Positions 42,530 to 51,903 of a stretch of DNA of 64,000 nt are shown piece by piece; position 1 is the stretch's first letter; every line of letters starts with the position of its first letter. The notes below the pieces were generated by a model. That model was not told the origin of the DNA, made no database searches, and was given only the letters and a program-made list of their open reading frames with translations. Origin of the DNA: Sphingomonadaceae bacterium (lineage in GTDB: Bacteria > Pseudomonadota > Alphaproteobacteria > Sphingomonadales > Sphingomonadaceae). The translations under genes were made by a program, and so were the position numbers. Where the stretch lies: the NCBI GenBank assembly GCA_024236195.1, contig JACKKZ010000004.1, forward strand, positions 537,547-601,546, written 5' to 3'.

Positions 42530-44622
42530 TATGCAGCCTCGCTCTTGATAGCTTCGGGGCGTGATTGTCCGCCGCATCTGCCTGCGGCAAGTGAATGGAA
42601 AAGCGGTGCCAAGGCCTTCGCGGGATCCCACTTCGAGCCGCCCGCCCATTGACCGGATCAGCTCGCGGGCTCAAAGGCCCCGATCCCGAAACCGCCATTC
42701 TTCGAAGAGACGAACGGCTTGAACAGGCCGTTACGGATAAAGTCTGGGCTCATCCTGCAGCCGCTATCGACAATATCGAGCCTGCCCACGCCCTTGTCTG
42801 CCATCGCTTCAGGAATACTGGCGCCCCGCCGGCTGGCGTCTATTGCGTTTTGAACAGATGGGTCAGTGCCTGCTCGAGTGCTCACTGTCTCCGCGCACCA
42901 TGCAGGCTTCACTGCGCGTAAGCGCAACCGTATGGCTGGCCCGGTAATTGCCAACCACCTTTGCCGCCAATTGGGCGAGGTCGAGCGGCTCACGTTTCGC
43001 TGCCACTTGCGCCATAGCGATTGAGGCGCGCCAGCAGCATGTTGAGCTTGTCTGCACTGTTACGCAACGTCACCAGCATGTCAGCACGGAATTCCGGCTT
43101 GTCAGCATGGCGCTCCGCATTCCGTGCAAGCAAGCCGAGTTGGCTGGCTAGGTTCTTGATATCGTGCATGACGAAAGCGATCCGGCGGTTGAATTCGTCA
43201 AACTGGCTGGCATCCATCAGTGCCTGCTCACCCGCCTGTTCGGCAAGGTAACTGGCCAGCTGCCGCCCGACGAGCTTGAGCAAGTCGAAATCTTCCCAAT
43301 CGAGCGCACGCGGCACAGGTGGACGCGCAAGCACCACCACGCCGAGCAGGCGGTCAAGTGAACCAGCGGCACCAGCGCCCATGCCTTGTCCGTCGCGAGC
43401 AACCAGTCAGGCAGCAATGCCCGATCCCGTGATGGTCGGGCCGCGGGCAAGCTGGTCGAGGTCGGCAATGAATTCACTGCTTTCCAATAGCCGGACAAGG
43501 TCAGGCGGAAGGGCCGCGGCGGAACCTTGCAATCATCCCAACGCCAGCGCGCGACGAGTTCGAAATGCCCTTCATCCGCTGGTGCCAGCAGCAGGCCGCG
43601 CAGGCCTCGGTAATGTCTGCCAGCACTTGCACTGCACGTTCCTGCAGCGGCGCAGCGTCTCCACCCGCCCGGCCTATGGTCTTCGCAGATCGCAGCCATT
43701 CGGAGCGGTAATCATACCGATGCTGAAACAGGTGCTTGAGCGCTGTGACACGCAGCCAGCCACGCATTTTGCGCGAAGGCAGCCACAGCAAGGCAACCAC
43801 CATTGCTGCAAAGATGAAGCCAACCTGTGTCAGGCGGCCGAGATCCCCACCCGAAATCAAGCGATTGCGCCAGTCCCACCATCACCAGCAGGTACAACCC
43901 GATCACCAGCAAAGAGAGCGTCTGGAAGGCAACCGCGCGCGATGGGCTGAAGCGCAAATCGGAATTGCTGCGATTTCCGCCAAAGGCAATCAGAGCCGCA
44001 ACCGCCCCGATAACCAGCCCTCGGAACGCCGCCAGCTCCAGCGGCAATTCCTTGCCCAGATAGGCGATAGTGTAGAGGTTGAGGTCGTAAACCCACATGC
44101 CTGCCAGCGCGGCGGCAGTCCAGCGCAGGATCGCCCGCGTTGTGGCGGATGCGCCGGCGTAGAGATTATGCAGCAGCACCAGTGCCCCGATGGCAACCAG
44201 CACGCGGAACATCACTACGAGGTGATAGGTCAAATCCTGCAATTCGGGTGATCGCAAAACGATGCCCGATGACAAAAGGACCGGATGAAGGCATTCAACA
44301 AAACCCAGCGCCACCAGCACCGGTTTGATCGGGGTGAGGCTGCGATGGCGGCCATCATTGGCAACAGGCGATAGACCACCATCAACCACGCCGTTACGCG
44401 CACTTTCAACGGGCTGGTGACCGGTGAAGCTGCGCCAAAGGCAGCAGCGATTACGCACCAGCTAGCGGTGATGCCCAACGCGCCCAGCACAGCCATGCGC
44501 TCCGGGCGTTCGCTGTCGCCCTTTTGCCAGAACCACACCAGAGCAAGTGTGCAGGCAATCGCCCCTGCAAGATGCAGCGCGAAGCCGGCCACCACCCATC
44601 CTTCCCATGCGGCGATCTTCAC
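42522..44622 (-). pseudogene. prsK: PrsK-type sensor histidine kinase, broken by at least six indels (probable sequencing errors)
   Basis: A long N-terminal membrane part (several hydrophobic helices, 44458-43880), a GAF-like region, then a kinase core: HDIKNLASQLGLLARNAERH (HisKA-type box) and ATPase motifs ending GGFGIGAF and GGRLEVGSREGLGTAF. These lie in different frames joined by small indels, for example a missing G near 42664 and a missing T near 42592. The layout matches PrsK of the PEP-CTERM/exosortase regulatory trio. GTG at 44622 overlaps the sugar transferase stop (GTGA), so the genes form one operon. Confidence 0.82.
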
Positions 44623-46004
44623 CGGGCTCCCTCCGGCCAAAGCACGACACGCAGGGTCTGCAGCAGGATCAACAGGTCAAGGAAAGGCGTATAGTTCTTG
44701 GCGTAATAGAGATCATATTCAAGCTTGTGCCGGGAATCCTCGATGGATGCGCCATAGGGGTAATTGATCTGCGCCCAGCCAGTGATGCCCGGCTTCACCA
44801 TGTGCCGTTCGGCGTAGTACGGGATCTTGTCGTCCAGATCCTCGACGAATTTGGGCACTTCGGGGCGCGGACCGACAAAGCTCATGTCACCCTTCAACAC
44901 CGTCCAGACCTGCGGCAGTTCGTCGATCCGGACCTTGCGGATGAACTTGCCAAGACGGGTGACGCGCGGGTCATCCTTCTGTGCCCATTTGGCTCCGTCT
45001 TTCTCTGCATCGGTGCGCATGCTGCGCAATTTGATCAGGTGGAAAGGCTGGCCATAGAGACCAACGCGTTCCTGCCGGAAGAAGGCCGGCCCCTTGCTGT
45101 CCAGCTTTACCAGCAGAGCGAACAGCAGGATCACGGGGAAAGTCAGCAGCAACAGCAATCCACTGGCAGCAATGTCAAACACGCGCTTGGCAGCGCTGGA
45201 CAAAGCGCGGGCCGAGGAGAACCCGTCGGAAAAGATCAGCCAGCTGGGATTGAGCGTGTCGAGGTCCACCCGGCCCGTCTCACGCTCCAGGAAGCTGCTG
45301 AAATCATTCACATGAACACCCATGGTCTTGATCCGCAACAAGTCTTTCAACGGCAAGGCATTGCGGCGTTCCTGCAGCGCCAGCACCACTTCGCTGACGC
45401 CCAGATTTTCAACGAAATTGCCAAGATCATGGATCGCTGCACGCGAAATCGCTTCTTCGACCACCCGTTCGGAATCATTCATCGCGACATAGGATACGAT
45501 GGCAAAACCGCTTTCAGGGCGTTGGGCCAGCTGCCGCAGGCGCTGTGCGCGATCACCGGCACCCAGCACCATCACACGGCGGCGGAAGGCGGATGTGCCG
45601 ATGAAGCTGCCAACCACCACCCGGTTGCTACCCAGCAGGATCACCGCCATCACCATCGCAAACAGCAGGGTAGAGCGCCAGAAAGTCGATCCGGGCAGGA
45701 TGAAATCGAGGAAGGACAGAGCGATAATGCCCAGGCTGATCGCCACCAGCAGGCGGGCCCCCGCGTAACGCATGGAGCGCAGCGCCTCCGCGCCATAAAC
45801 GCCCACTGCGATCATGCCGAGCCAGATGATAATGGAAAACCCGGTTAACTGGAGCAGGCGCTCCGTGATCGGTTCCAACTGCATATCTATCTGCGATGCG
45901 CGCAGGCGCCAGGCAGCCTCCCCCGCAATGAACAGCAAGGCGAGGTCAAACAGGCTCAGCAGCACCACCGCATGCGGGATGTAATGCTTGAATAGTCGGA
46001 TCAT
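44619..46004 (-). CDS. Undecaprenyl-phosphate sugar phosphotransferase (exopolysaccharide, PEP-CTERM-associated type)
   Basis: A 461-residue polyprenyl sugar transferase that starts exopolysaccharide repeat-unit synthesis at the inner membrane. N-terminal four membrane helices, a Rossmann-like middle part (RRRVMVLGAGDRAQRLRQLA), a fifth helix (VFDIAASGLLLLLTFPVIL) and the catalytic domain with KLRSMRTDAEKDG, KVRIDELPQ, WTVLKGDMSFVGPRPEVP and YYAERHMVKPGITGWAQI. The family (EpsB-like) is known to accompany prsK/prsR/prsT. First gene of the operon; 143 nt separate it from the XRE regulator. I found no convincing sigma-54 promoter there. Confidence 0.9.
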   Translation of the reverse strand: MIRLFKHYIPHAVVLLSLFDLALLFIAGEAAWRLRASQIDMQLEPITERLLQLTGFSIIIWLGMIAVGVYGAEALRSMRYAGARLLVAISLGIIALSFLDFILPGSTFWRSTLLFAMVMAVILLGSNRVVVGSFIGTSAFRRRVMVLGAGDRAQRLRQLAQRPESGFAIVSYVAMNDSERVVEEAISRAAIHDLGNFVENLGVSEVVLALQERRNALPLKDLLRIKTMGVHVNDFSSFLERETGRVDLDTLNPSWLIFSDGFSSARALSSAAKRVFDIAASGLLLLLTFPVILLFALLVKLDSKGPAFFRQERVGLYGQPFHLIKLRSMRTDAEKDGAKWAQKDDPRVTRLGKFIRKVRIDELPQVWTVLKGDMSFVGPRPEVPKFVEDLDDKIPYYAERHMVKPGITGWAQINYPYGASIEDSRHKLEYDLYYAKNYTPFLDLLILLQTLRVVLWPEGAR

Positions 46005-46147
46005 ACTGGTGGGCGTCCCAATTTCGCTTAAGCGAGCACGGGTTACGACCGAGAAATGAAATGTCGGTAAATTTTACAGCCTGCGCGCAAGGCGGGCAGA
46101 ATCGGGGGCTTACGGGATTAACATTCCCCTATTGCCGGGTGGCGCAA

Positions 46148-47527
46148 TCAGCCGGGTGTGGCAAAGGCCCAAATCGTTGCGGAGCGCCGCACCGGATCCG
46201 GCTTCAATTTGGCCCCAGAGGGCGGCGCGATACGTTGGCGGCAGGCCGGGCGATGGCAGCGCCAGCAACCAGCGCCTGCCTTCACGGCGTCATCCTGGCG
46301 CAGCGAAATACCCCTGGCAGCCGCAATGTCGCCCGCCAGCTTGGCATCAAGACACAGTAGGATTGTGCGGGCACCACCACCCATCGGCTTTGCAACCTTC
46401 CCGGAGATCATCAACCAGCAGGTCGGCCCCGCTGCCCCGCTTTCCACGTCCACAGCCCCAACCGACCAAGGACTGCTACCAACAGGTTCTGTAAAGGCAG
46501 GCCATTTGGGGCAGCGCCCGGTGCCATCGACAAAACTCGCACCGCTGGCCCCGGCAAAACCTGTCACGAATTGCGCGGCAGCATCGAATTCCAGCATGGC
46601 GAAAGGCAGACCGCGCTGGCCCACCCGCTGCAGGCTCGTAAGGCGAAAAGCTAGATGCGCCGGTGAACCGGAAAAGCGCCTCTTCAATATATCGAGGTCA
46701 TAGCCAGTCGCCTCGCAAGCCCTCAGGAATCGGCTATAGGGCATGATCAACGCATGGGCCGCATAGCTCGCCAGATGCCGCTCAAACAGTGCGCGTGAAA
46801 GGTCATCAGGGAACTTGGAGCCGGATGCGAGGCTGCGGATCAACTGGCGGTGCTCTAGCCAGCTCAACTGGAATGCCATTTCAAACAGCCGGTCCGGGCC
46901 ATCGAGCATTTCATTCACCTGCAATTGCCGTGCGTGCAGGTCGATCCGGGAAAGATCGTCAGGCATGATGTCTTCCGGCAGAACCCGCAGTGCTATCTGG
47001 TGCTCATCGCGCAACCGCTCAAGAATCGCCGCAGCGGTATCCGAGCGGGAGAGGCGCAATTCATCCGCCAGCGCTTCTGCTGCAGCATCAAGGTCCGCAA
47101 AGTGATTGCGCCAGCGATCCACTTCGAGCTGGCAGGCCGACAGGGGATCATCCCGCTGCGCCGCGCCGGGGCCGGCATCGTCATAAATCCGGGCAAAGGC
47201 AGCGGCGGCATGGGGTGCGTTGGCGAGGAATTCAGCCACTTCATCCCGGTCAACGGCAAGGTCGCTAAAGCGCTCATCGGCCAGCCTGCGAGCCAGACCG
47301 TCCACCCCGCCAATGCTCTCATCCTCGCGCAGGGCGCGTGGATCGAACTCAAACTGGTCTACAACTTGCACCAAAACGCGCGCAGTGACCGGGCGCTGGT
47401 TGCGTTCGATCAGGTTGAGATAGCTTGCGGAAATCGACAGGCGGTCTGCCATGGCCGATTGAGTCAGCCCTTCCCTGCGGCGCAAGCGGCGCATGGCTGG
47501 CCCAGCGAATAATGGCCCGTCTGTCAT
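46148..47527 (-). CDS. XRE-family regulator with IrrE/ScfR-type C-terminal region
   Basis: About 459 residues. N-terminal Cro/C1 HTH (LRRREGLTQSAMADRLSISA, then SYLNLIERNQRPVTARVL), a middle part like the short-chain-fatty-acyl regulator family (MAFQLSWLEHR, RHLASYAAHALIMPY), and a C-terminal region with FVDGTGRCPKWPAF and a cysteine-rich CWRCHRPAC. Such regulators control propionate/acetyl-CoA metabolism genes (ScfR/RamB type). AGGAGTG precedes the ATG. The region after PAFTEP is less similar to what I expect for the family, so small errors there cannot be excluded. A near-palindromic site lies just upstream. Confidence 0.78.
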   Translation of the reverse strand: MTDGPLFAGPAMRRLRRREGLTQSAMADRLSISASYLNLIERNQRPVTARVLVQVVDQFEFDPRALREDESIGGVDGLARRLADERFSDLAVDRDEVAEFLANAPHAAAAFARIYDDAGPGAAQRDDPLSACQLEVDRWRNHFADLDAAAEALADELRLSRSDTAAAILERLRDEHQIALRVLPEDIMPDDLSRIDLHARQLQVNEMLDGPDRLFEMAFQLSWLEHRQLIRSLASGSKFPDDLSRALFERHLASYAAHALIMPYSRFLRACEATGYDLDILKRRFSGSPAHLAFRLTSLQRVGQRGLPFAMLEFDAAAQFVTGFAGASGASFVDGTGRCPKWPAFTEPVGSSPWSVGAVDVESGAAGPTCWLMISGKVAKPMGGGARTILLCLDAKLAGDIAAARGISLRQDDAVKAGAGCWRCHRPACRQRIAPPSGAKLKPDPVRRSATIWAFATPG

Positions 47528-47536
47528 CAGGCACTC

Positions 47537-47554
47537 CTGTCAATATATTTACAG
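47537..47554. promoter_or_regulatory. Near-palindromic CTGT-N10-ACAG site upstream of the XRE regulator
   Basis: CTGTCAATATATTTACAG is an 18-bp palindrome with one mismatched pair, 9 nt before the regulator's start codon. A related sequence, GTAAATTTTACAG (about 46070-46082), lies upstream of the sugar transferase gene. Both could be operators for the XRE protein; this is inference from position and symmetry. Confidence 0.5.
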
Positions 47555-47694
47555 CATTACATCGAAAATTGCATCAACCGGGGTGTTACGACAAGATAGT
47601 TTGTAATTTCTTGCGACAATCGGCTCGTGGATCGCTATCTCCTGATCATCAAGACACCGTCACTCAGCGACAGCGTCAGGAAGCGAGGAAGATC

Positions 47695-47865
47695 ATGGAA
47701 CAGGATACCGTCCGCAAAGAACCCGCCCGCGCCCGGGCACTGCTTTCCACCGCCGATTTCCGGCTTCTGCGCGAAGCGCTGGCGAGCCATGCGCGCGTGA
47801 CTGAAGATCGTGAGGAGCTGGCGAAAATTAACGCTCTTCATCACCGGCTCGGCACCTACAACTGA
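47695..47865 (+). CDS. Small conserved protein (56 residues)
   Basis: A 56-residue charged helical protein (STADFRLLREALASHARVTE, then DREELAKINALHHRLG) with a good ribosome binding site (GAGGAAG) 4-8 nt before the ATG at 47695 and a strong terminator 34 nt after the stop. These flanks support it as a real, independently transcribed gene. I do not know a function; it has no membrane segment or recognisable domain. Divergent from the XRE regulator across 168 nt. Confidence 0.72.
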   Translation: MEQDTVRKEPARARALLSTADFRLLREALASHARVTEDREELAKINALHHRLGTYN

Positions 47866-47898
47866 GCCTTTTAAACAGTTCTCCTGGGGAGGAGAAAC

Positions 47899-47939
47899 CG
47901 GCCGCCGGGGTTCTGCGTCCCGGCGGCCGTCAATTTTTT
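47899..47939 (+). terminator. Rho-independent terminator after the small gene
   Basis: CGGCCGCCGGG (47899-47909) and CCCGGCGGCCG (47919-47929) form a perfect 11-bp GC stem with a 9-nt loop, followed by TCAATTTTTT. Confidence 0.92.
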
Positions 47940-47993
47940 GCTAACCATGTCGGGGGTGCTCTCGCTTAACCCTTTCTGGCTATGACCCCGGCC

Positions 47994-48521
47994 ATGGCAC
48001 GTGCTCGCAAAAAACAGACCAACACCAAGATGTACCACCACTTCGCTGCGGTGACGGTGGGTGCTACCTTGCTGCTTGCAATCTTTTCCGACGGCGAAAA
48101 CCGGGAGCATATGGAGAAGATTGCCACGGACCGTGAGCAGGCTTTGTATGGCGACAAGCTTGGCAAGTCGGAGCTTCAGCGGCGCAATCCGCAACCAGCC
48201 TCTTCCTATCACGGCTCCGGTGAATTCGGTTCAGAAGGCGGGGACTTTGGCGCCCCCATGGACACGACCGGCGCCGCAGGCGGCGACAGTTCCTACATGC
48301 CGGACATTCCCGCAGGCGCAGTCCCCGCAGGGGTTGATCCGCGCTATGGTGTTTCCGAAGAAGACCTCGCCAAACTCTCCGAAGAGGAAAAGGCGGACTT
48401 GCTCAAGCGCATTCGCGAAGGCCGCTATGGCAAGTCGAAGGAAGAGCGCGCCCAGCAGATCGCAAAGCTGCGTGAAGCGTCGCGCATCCGCTCTGGCGCA
48501 CCTGCCAATGGCGGTGATTAG
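47994..48521 (+). CDS. Small membrane-anchored protein of unknown function
   Basis: About 175 residues: a basic N-terminus (MARARKKQTNTK), one membrane segment (HHFAAVTVGATLLLAIF), a flexible Gly/Ser/Pro-rich middle, and a highly charged C-terminal helix (EEDLAKLSEEEKADLLKRIR, EERAQQIAKLREAS). Looks like a single-pass anchored protein with its bulk in the periplasm. An ATG at 47982 is also in frame. No family recognised; a typical conserved hypothetical of sphingomonads. Confidence 0.68.
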   Translation: MARARKKQTNTKMYHHFAAVTVGATLLLAIFSDGENREHMEKIATDREQALYGDKLGKSELQRRNPQPASSYHGSGEFGSEGGDFGAPMDTTGAAGGDSSYMPDIPAGAVPAGVDPRYGVSEEDLAKLSEEEKADLLKRIREGRYGKSKEERAQQIAKLREASRIRSGAPANGGD

Positions 48522-48537
48522 GGCCTGATCCTGGACC

Positions 48538-49863
48538 TTAGCCACCTTTCTTCGGCATCAGACGCAAAGCTGCATCGGTCAGCGCTTCAGTAGCAGTAGC
48601 GATAACTTTTTCTGCATCCGGGGCCCAGAACGGGCTGTGCAGCGAAGGAAGACTTTTGCCCTCTTCCTTATGCGCTTTCCATTCTGCCACTGAGACACCG
48701 CCCACCCAGAAAATCAGGGATTTGATGTTCTTTTCATCGGCCCGCAGGAATTGCCCAAAATCCTCCCCACCCATGACAGAGGGCACCCGCATCACACGAT
48801 CCTCGCCAAAGCGGGTGCGGAAGCCGGCCATGACCTCTTCGGTAAACTCGATCGAATTGAAAGTGGAGGGCGTATACGGTTCCTGCACCGTGACAATTGG
48901 CATTTTGTCTTCCGGCATCCCCGCAGCAATGGCCTCACCCTTCGCAATGCGGGCAATCCCATCAAGCAGGAGCTTGCGCGATTCGTCGGAATAGCTGCGC
49001 ACGGTCAGCTGCAATTTCACTTCATCAGGAATGATGTTGTGCTTGGCCCCGCCCCGAATGCTGCCCACGGTAACCACCGCAGGATCGAGCGGGCTACTTT
49101 CCCGGCTGACAAGCGTCTGGAGCTTCATAACAATGGAGGCTGCGAGAACCACAGGATCCTTGGTCGTATGCGGATAGGCTCCGTGCCCGCCGACACCCGG
49201 GATTGTGATATCGACACTGTCGACATTAGCGAGCGCATAGCCCGGTGAGTAACCGATCATACCGGCCGGAAATTGCGCAGCATCATGGAAAGCGATGGCA
49301 TAGTCCGGCTTGGGGAAGCGGGTGTAGAGGCCATCCTCCAGCATGGCGAGCGCCCCTTCCCCCAGCTCCTCGGCCGGCTGCAGGATCATCACCAGTGTCC
49401 CCGACCATTGGCCTTTGCGTTCTGCCATTTGCTGTGCGGTCGCCAGCCAAGCAGTCATATGGGTATCGTGCCCGCAACCGTGCATGATCCCGGTTTCCAC
49501 ACCCGAAGCAGGAATACCCTTCTGGGTTGAGGAATAGGGCAGCCCGGTCTGCTCAATGATCGGCAACCCATCCATGTCCGCCCGGATCAGGACAGTCGGC
49601 CCCTCCCCATTGCGCATCACCGCGACCACGCCGGTCTTGCCAACCCCTTCGGTCACCTCAAAGCCCAGCGCCCGCGCCTTGTCCGCCAGCAATTTGGCCG
49701 TGCGCACTTCCTGGAAACTCAATTCCGGATGTTCATGGAGATCGCGATAGACCTCCATCAAATCGGGCATGTCCGCCATCACGGCGTCACGCAGTTCATT
49801 AGCCTGGGCCGGGGTTGCAAGGGCGCCAAATGCGGCAGCGAGCAGCAGGGTGTTTCTCAGCAT
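48538..49863 (-). CDS. M20-family amidohydrolase/peptidase, exported
   Basis: A 441-residue M20D metallopeptidase related to hippurate hydrolases and N-acyl-amino-acid amidohydrolases. Signal peptide (MLRNTLLLAAAFGALATPAQA), then DLHEHPELSFQE, IRADMDGLPI, MHGCGHDTHMT (metal ligands), LQPAEELGEGA and a late MGGEDFGQFL. Acts in the periplasm on N-acylated amino acids or peptides. AGGATC lies ahead of the ATG. Convergent with the preceding small membrane protein and followed upstream by an SLC13 permease on the same strand, 50 nt away, possibly importing its products. Confidence 0.92.
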   Translation of the reverse strand: MLRNTLLLAAAFGALATPAQANELRDAVMADMPDLMEVYRDLHEHPELSFQEVRTAKLLADKARALGFEVTEGVGKTGVVAVMRNGEGPTVLIRADMDGLPIIEQTGLPYSSTQKGIPASGVETGIMHGCGHDTHMTAWLATAQQMAERKGQWSGTLVMILQPAEELGEGALAMLEDGLYTRFPKPDYAIAFHDAAQFPAGMIGYSPGYALANVDSVDITIPGVGGHGAYPHTTKDPVVLAASIVMKLQTLVSRESSPLDPAVVTVGSIRGGAKHNIIPDEVKLQLTVRSYSDESRKLLLDGIARIAKGEAIAAGMPEDKMPIVTVQEPYTPSTFNSIEFTEEVMAGFRTRFGEDRVMRVPSVMGGEDFGQFLRADEKNIKSLIFWVGGVSVAEWKAHKEEGKSLPSLHSPFWAPDAEKVIATATEALTDAALRLMPKKGG

Positions 49864-49913
49864 GGCGTGATCCTAACCTCCCGGTGGAGAAAGGAAAGAC
49901 CGCTTGTGCCCGG

Positions 49914-51713
49914 TCACATCCCGTAGGTTATCACCAGCAGGATCGACAAGGTTGTAACCATCAACAGCACCAGCGGAACACCAGTGCGAATATAGTCGCG
50001 GAACTGATAGCTACCCTCTGCCATGATCAGCATGTTGGTCTGGTATGCTATCGGCGTCGCGTAGCAGAGGTTGCAACCAAACAAAACGGCCAGGATCAAT
50101 GGCTCGGAGGGCAAGCCCAGCTTGTCAGCAATGCTGAAGGCAATCGGCGTTCCCACAGTCGCCGCCGTCGCGTTGGAGGCAAAGTTGGTCAGCACCGTGA
50201 CGAACAGCATGATCGCCGCCAGGATTGCCGCTGGCGGCAGGAATTGGAGCACTGCCGCCAGAGCCATACCAAGCCATTCCGCAGCGCCGCTTTCCAGCAC
50301 GATCCGACCGACCGCAATACTGGCGGCAACCAGCACGATCACCTTGGCGGATAGTGCCCTGCCCACGCGGTCAAACTTCACGCAGCCAGTCACGAACATC
50401 AGGATCGCGCCTGCCAGTGCAGAAATCGCAATCGGCAGGAAACCAATCGAGGCAAGGCCAACTGTGCCGAACATAATCCCCAGCGCGAGCAAAGCCTTGG
50501 ACCGGCGCGGCAATTCGCGCGCGCCATCGAGGATCAGGAGGCTGTCTGTCCGGGCGAAATCCTGCAGCTCTGTATCAAGCCCCATCACCAGCAGCACGTC
50601 ACCTTCCGCGATGCGCAGGTCGCCGCCATCGCTATACTGGTCCTTCTCCCCCAGCAGCGTCTGCGGACGGTGGATGCCCAGCACCGCGACCCCATACAGG
50701 TCTGCAATGCCCGAAGTCGGCAGGGTCCGGTTGATGAGCCGCGAATCCGCCGTCACGGCCATTTCCACAACTGTGATATCCTGCCCCTTGTCAGAGGATT
50801 TACGGCGAATGCTGTCCACCACCCAGGCAGGCGCAATTTCGCTACGCAGCGAGCGCATGGCCTCTTCCAGCGCTTCATGCGTCCCGGACACGCGCAGCCG
50901 GTCTTCCGGCAAGAGCGGGCGGGTCGGCCGGTCATGGAATTCGAGCTCGGATGGGAGGCGCGGCAAGGCAGCCACCAGCTCCTTGCCCGTAAGCATACTA
51001 TCCGGGCCAAGCCGCAAGCGCGTGTGGAACCGGCGCTTTTCACCCACTGTCGTGACGGTATTGTCACCCAGCAGGCGCGGCATCACCAGCCAAAGATAGG
51101 GAAGCGCCACAATAGCCGCGCAGAGCACGATTGGAGTGAAGTGGAACACACTCATCTTGGGCATGCCCAGATCGCGCGCTATGGAGACCACGAGCAGGTT
51201 CGTCGACGTGCCGATAGTCGTTGCCATCCCGCCGATCAGAACTGCCGCGTTCAGCGGGATCAGCGTCTTGGAGGCCGGCATTGCGCCGCGCGCAGCCAGT
51301 TGCACGAAGATAGGCAGCAACAGCACCAGCACCGGCGTGTCATTCACCACCATGGATAGTCCAAAGGCAATCAGCAGCGACACCAACAGGCCCAGCTGCA
51401 AATTCACTTTCCAGACTTGTTCAAGGAAGCGTGCCGCAGGTTCCAGAGCGCCGGTCACTACCAGCCCCCGCCCCATGATCATCAGCGCGCAAATGGTAAT
51501 CAATGCGTAATGGCCAAAACCGGAGAAGGCGAGCTGCAGCCCTTCCGTCGGTTGCGCACCCGGCAAGGGGAAGAAATAGAGCCCAACCGCGATCACTGCG
51601 ATGGTCAGAAGTGAAATGATCTCGGTTGAAAGTCGCCCGCGGGCAAAGGCGATGAACATGGCCATGGTCACGACCATGGCGGCCATTGCGTGGTAAGAGG
51701 GCACTCCGGGCAT
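49914..51713 (-). CDS. SLC13-family (DASS) permease with TrkA-C domains
   Basis: A 599-residue inner-membrane transporter. About five N-terminal helices including MVVNDTPVLVLLLPI and GGMATTIGTSTNLLVVSI (SNT-like Na+-binding motif), a central cytosolic part with two TrkA-C/RCK_C modules (VEMAVTADSRLINRTLPTSG, LRIAEGDVLLVMGLDTEL), then more helices with NFASNATAATVGTPIAFSI, the second SNATAA motif of DASS carriers. Substrates may be sulfate, dicarboxylates or others. Start at 51713 or an internal ATG at 51686. Confidence 0.9.
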   Translation of the reverse strand: MPGVPSYHAMAAMVVTMAMFIAFARGRLSTEIISLLTIAVIAVGLYFFPLPGAQPTEGLQLAFSGFGHYALITICALMIMGRGLVVTGALEPAARFLEQVWKVNLQLGLLVSLLIAFGLSMVVNDTPVLVLLLPIFVQLAARGAMPASKTLIPLNAAVLIGGMATTIGTSTNLLVVSIARDLGMPKMSVFHFTPIVLCAAIVALPYLWLVMPRLLGDNTVTTVGEKRRFHTRLRLGPDSMLTGKELVAALPRLPSELEFHDRPTRPLLPEDRLRVSGTHEALEEAMRSLRSEIAPAWVVDSIRRKSSDKGQDITVVEMAVTADSRLINRTLPTSGIADLYGVAVLGIHRPQTLLGEKDQYSDGGDLRIAEGDVLLVMGLDTELQDFARTDSLLILDGARELPRRSKALLALGIMFGTVGLASIGFLPIAISALAGAILMFVTGCVKFDRVGRALSAKVIVLVAASIAVGRIVLESGAAEWLGMALAAVLQFLPPAAILAAIMLFVTVLTNFASNATAATVGTPIAFSIADKLGLPSEPLILAVLFGCNLCYATPIAYQTNMLIMAEGSYQFRDYIRTGVPLVLLMVTTLSILLVITYGM

Positions 51714-51761
51714 AGGCGCTGTCTGGCTCCCTGCTCACCACATGGGCGAGTAATCCGATGC

Positions 51762-51846
51762 TGGTACCTCTGGCCGGACTCGAACCGGCACTTCGTGAGA
51801 AACTCGATTTTGAGTCGAGCGCGTCTACCAATTCCGCCACAGAGGC
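51762..51846 (-). tRNA. tRNA-Leu (anticodon CAA)
   Basis: 85 nt on the minus strand. Acceptor GCCTCTG pairs with CAGAGGT (one G-U), D arm TGGCGGAATTGGTAGACGCG, anticodon stem CTCGA/TCGAG with CAA in the loop, a variable arm as expected of a class II tRNA, T arm CCGGTTCGAGTCCGG and encoded ACCA end. Confidence 0.96.
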
Positions 51847-51903
51847 CTGTGACCAGCAGGATTAGCCGGTGCGCCTATGCCCTTCAAGCGCCCGGTAGCC
51901 AAG

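Noticed and set aside
46005..46147. Sigma-54 promoter before the sugar transferase gene
   Set aside because: Looked for GG-N10-GC (TGGCAC-N5-TTGC) on the minus strand; no acceptable match.
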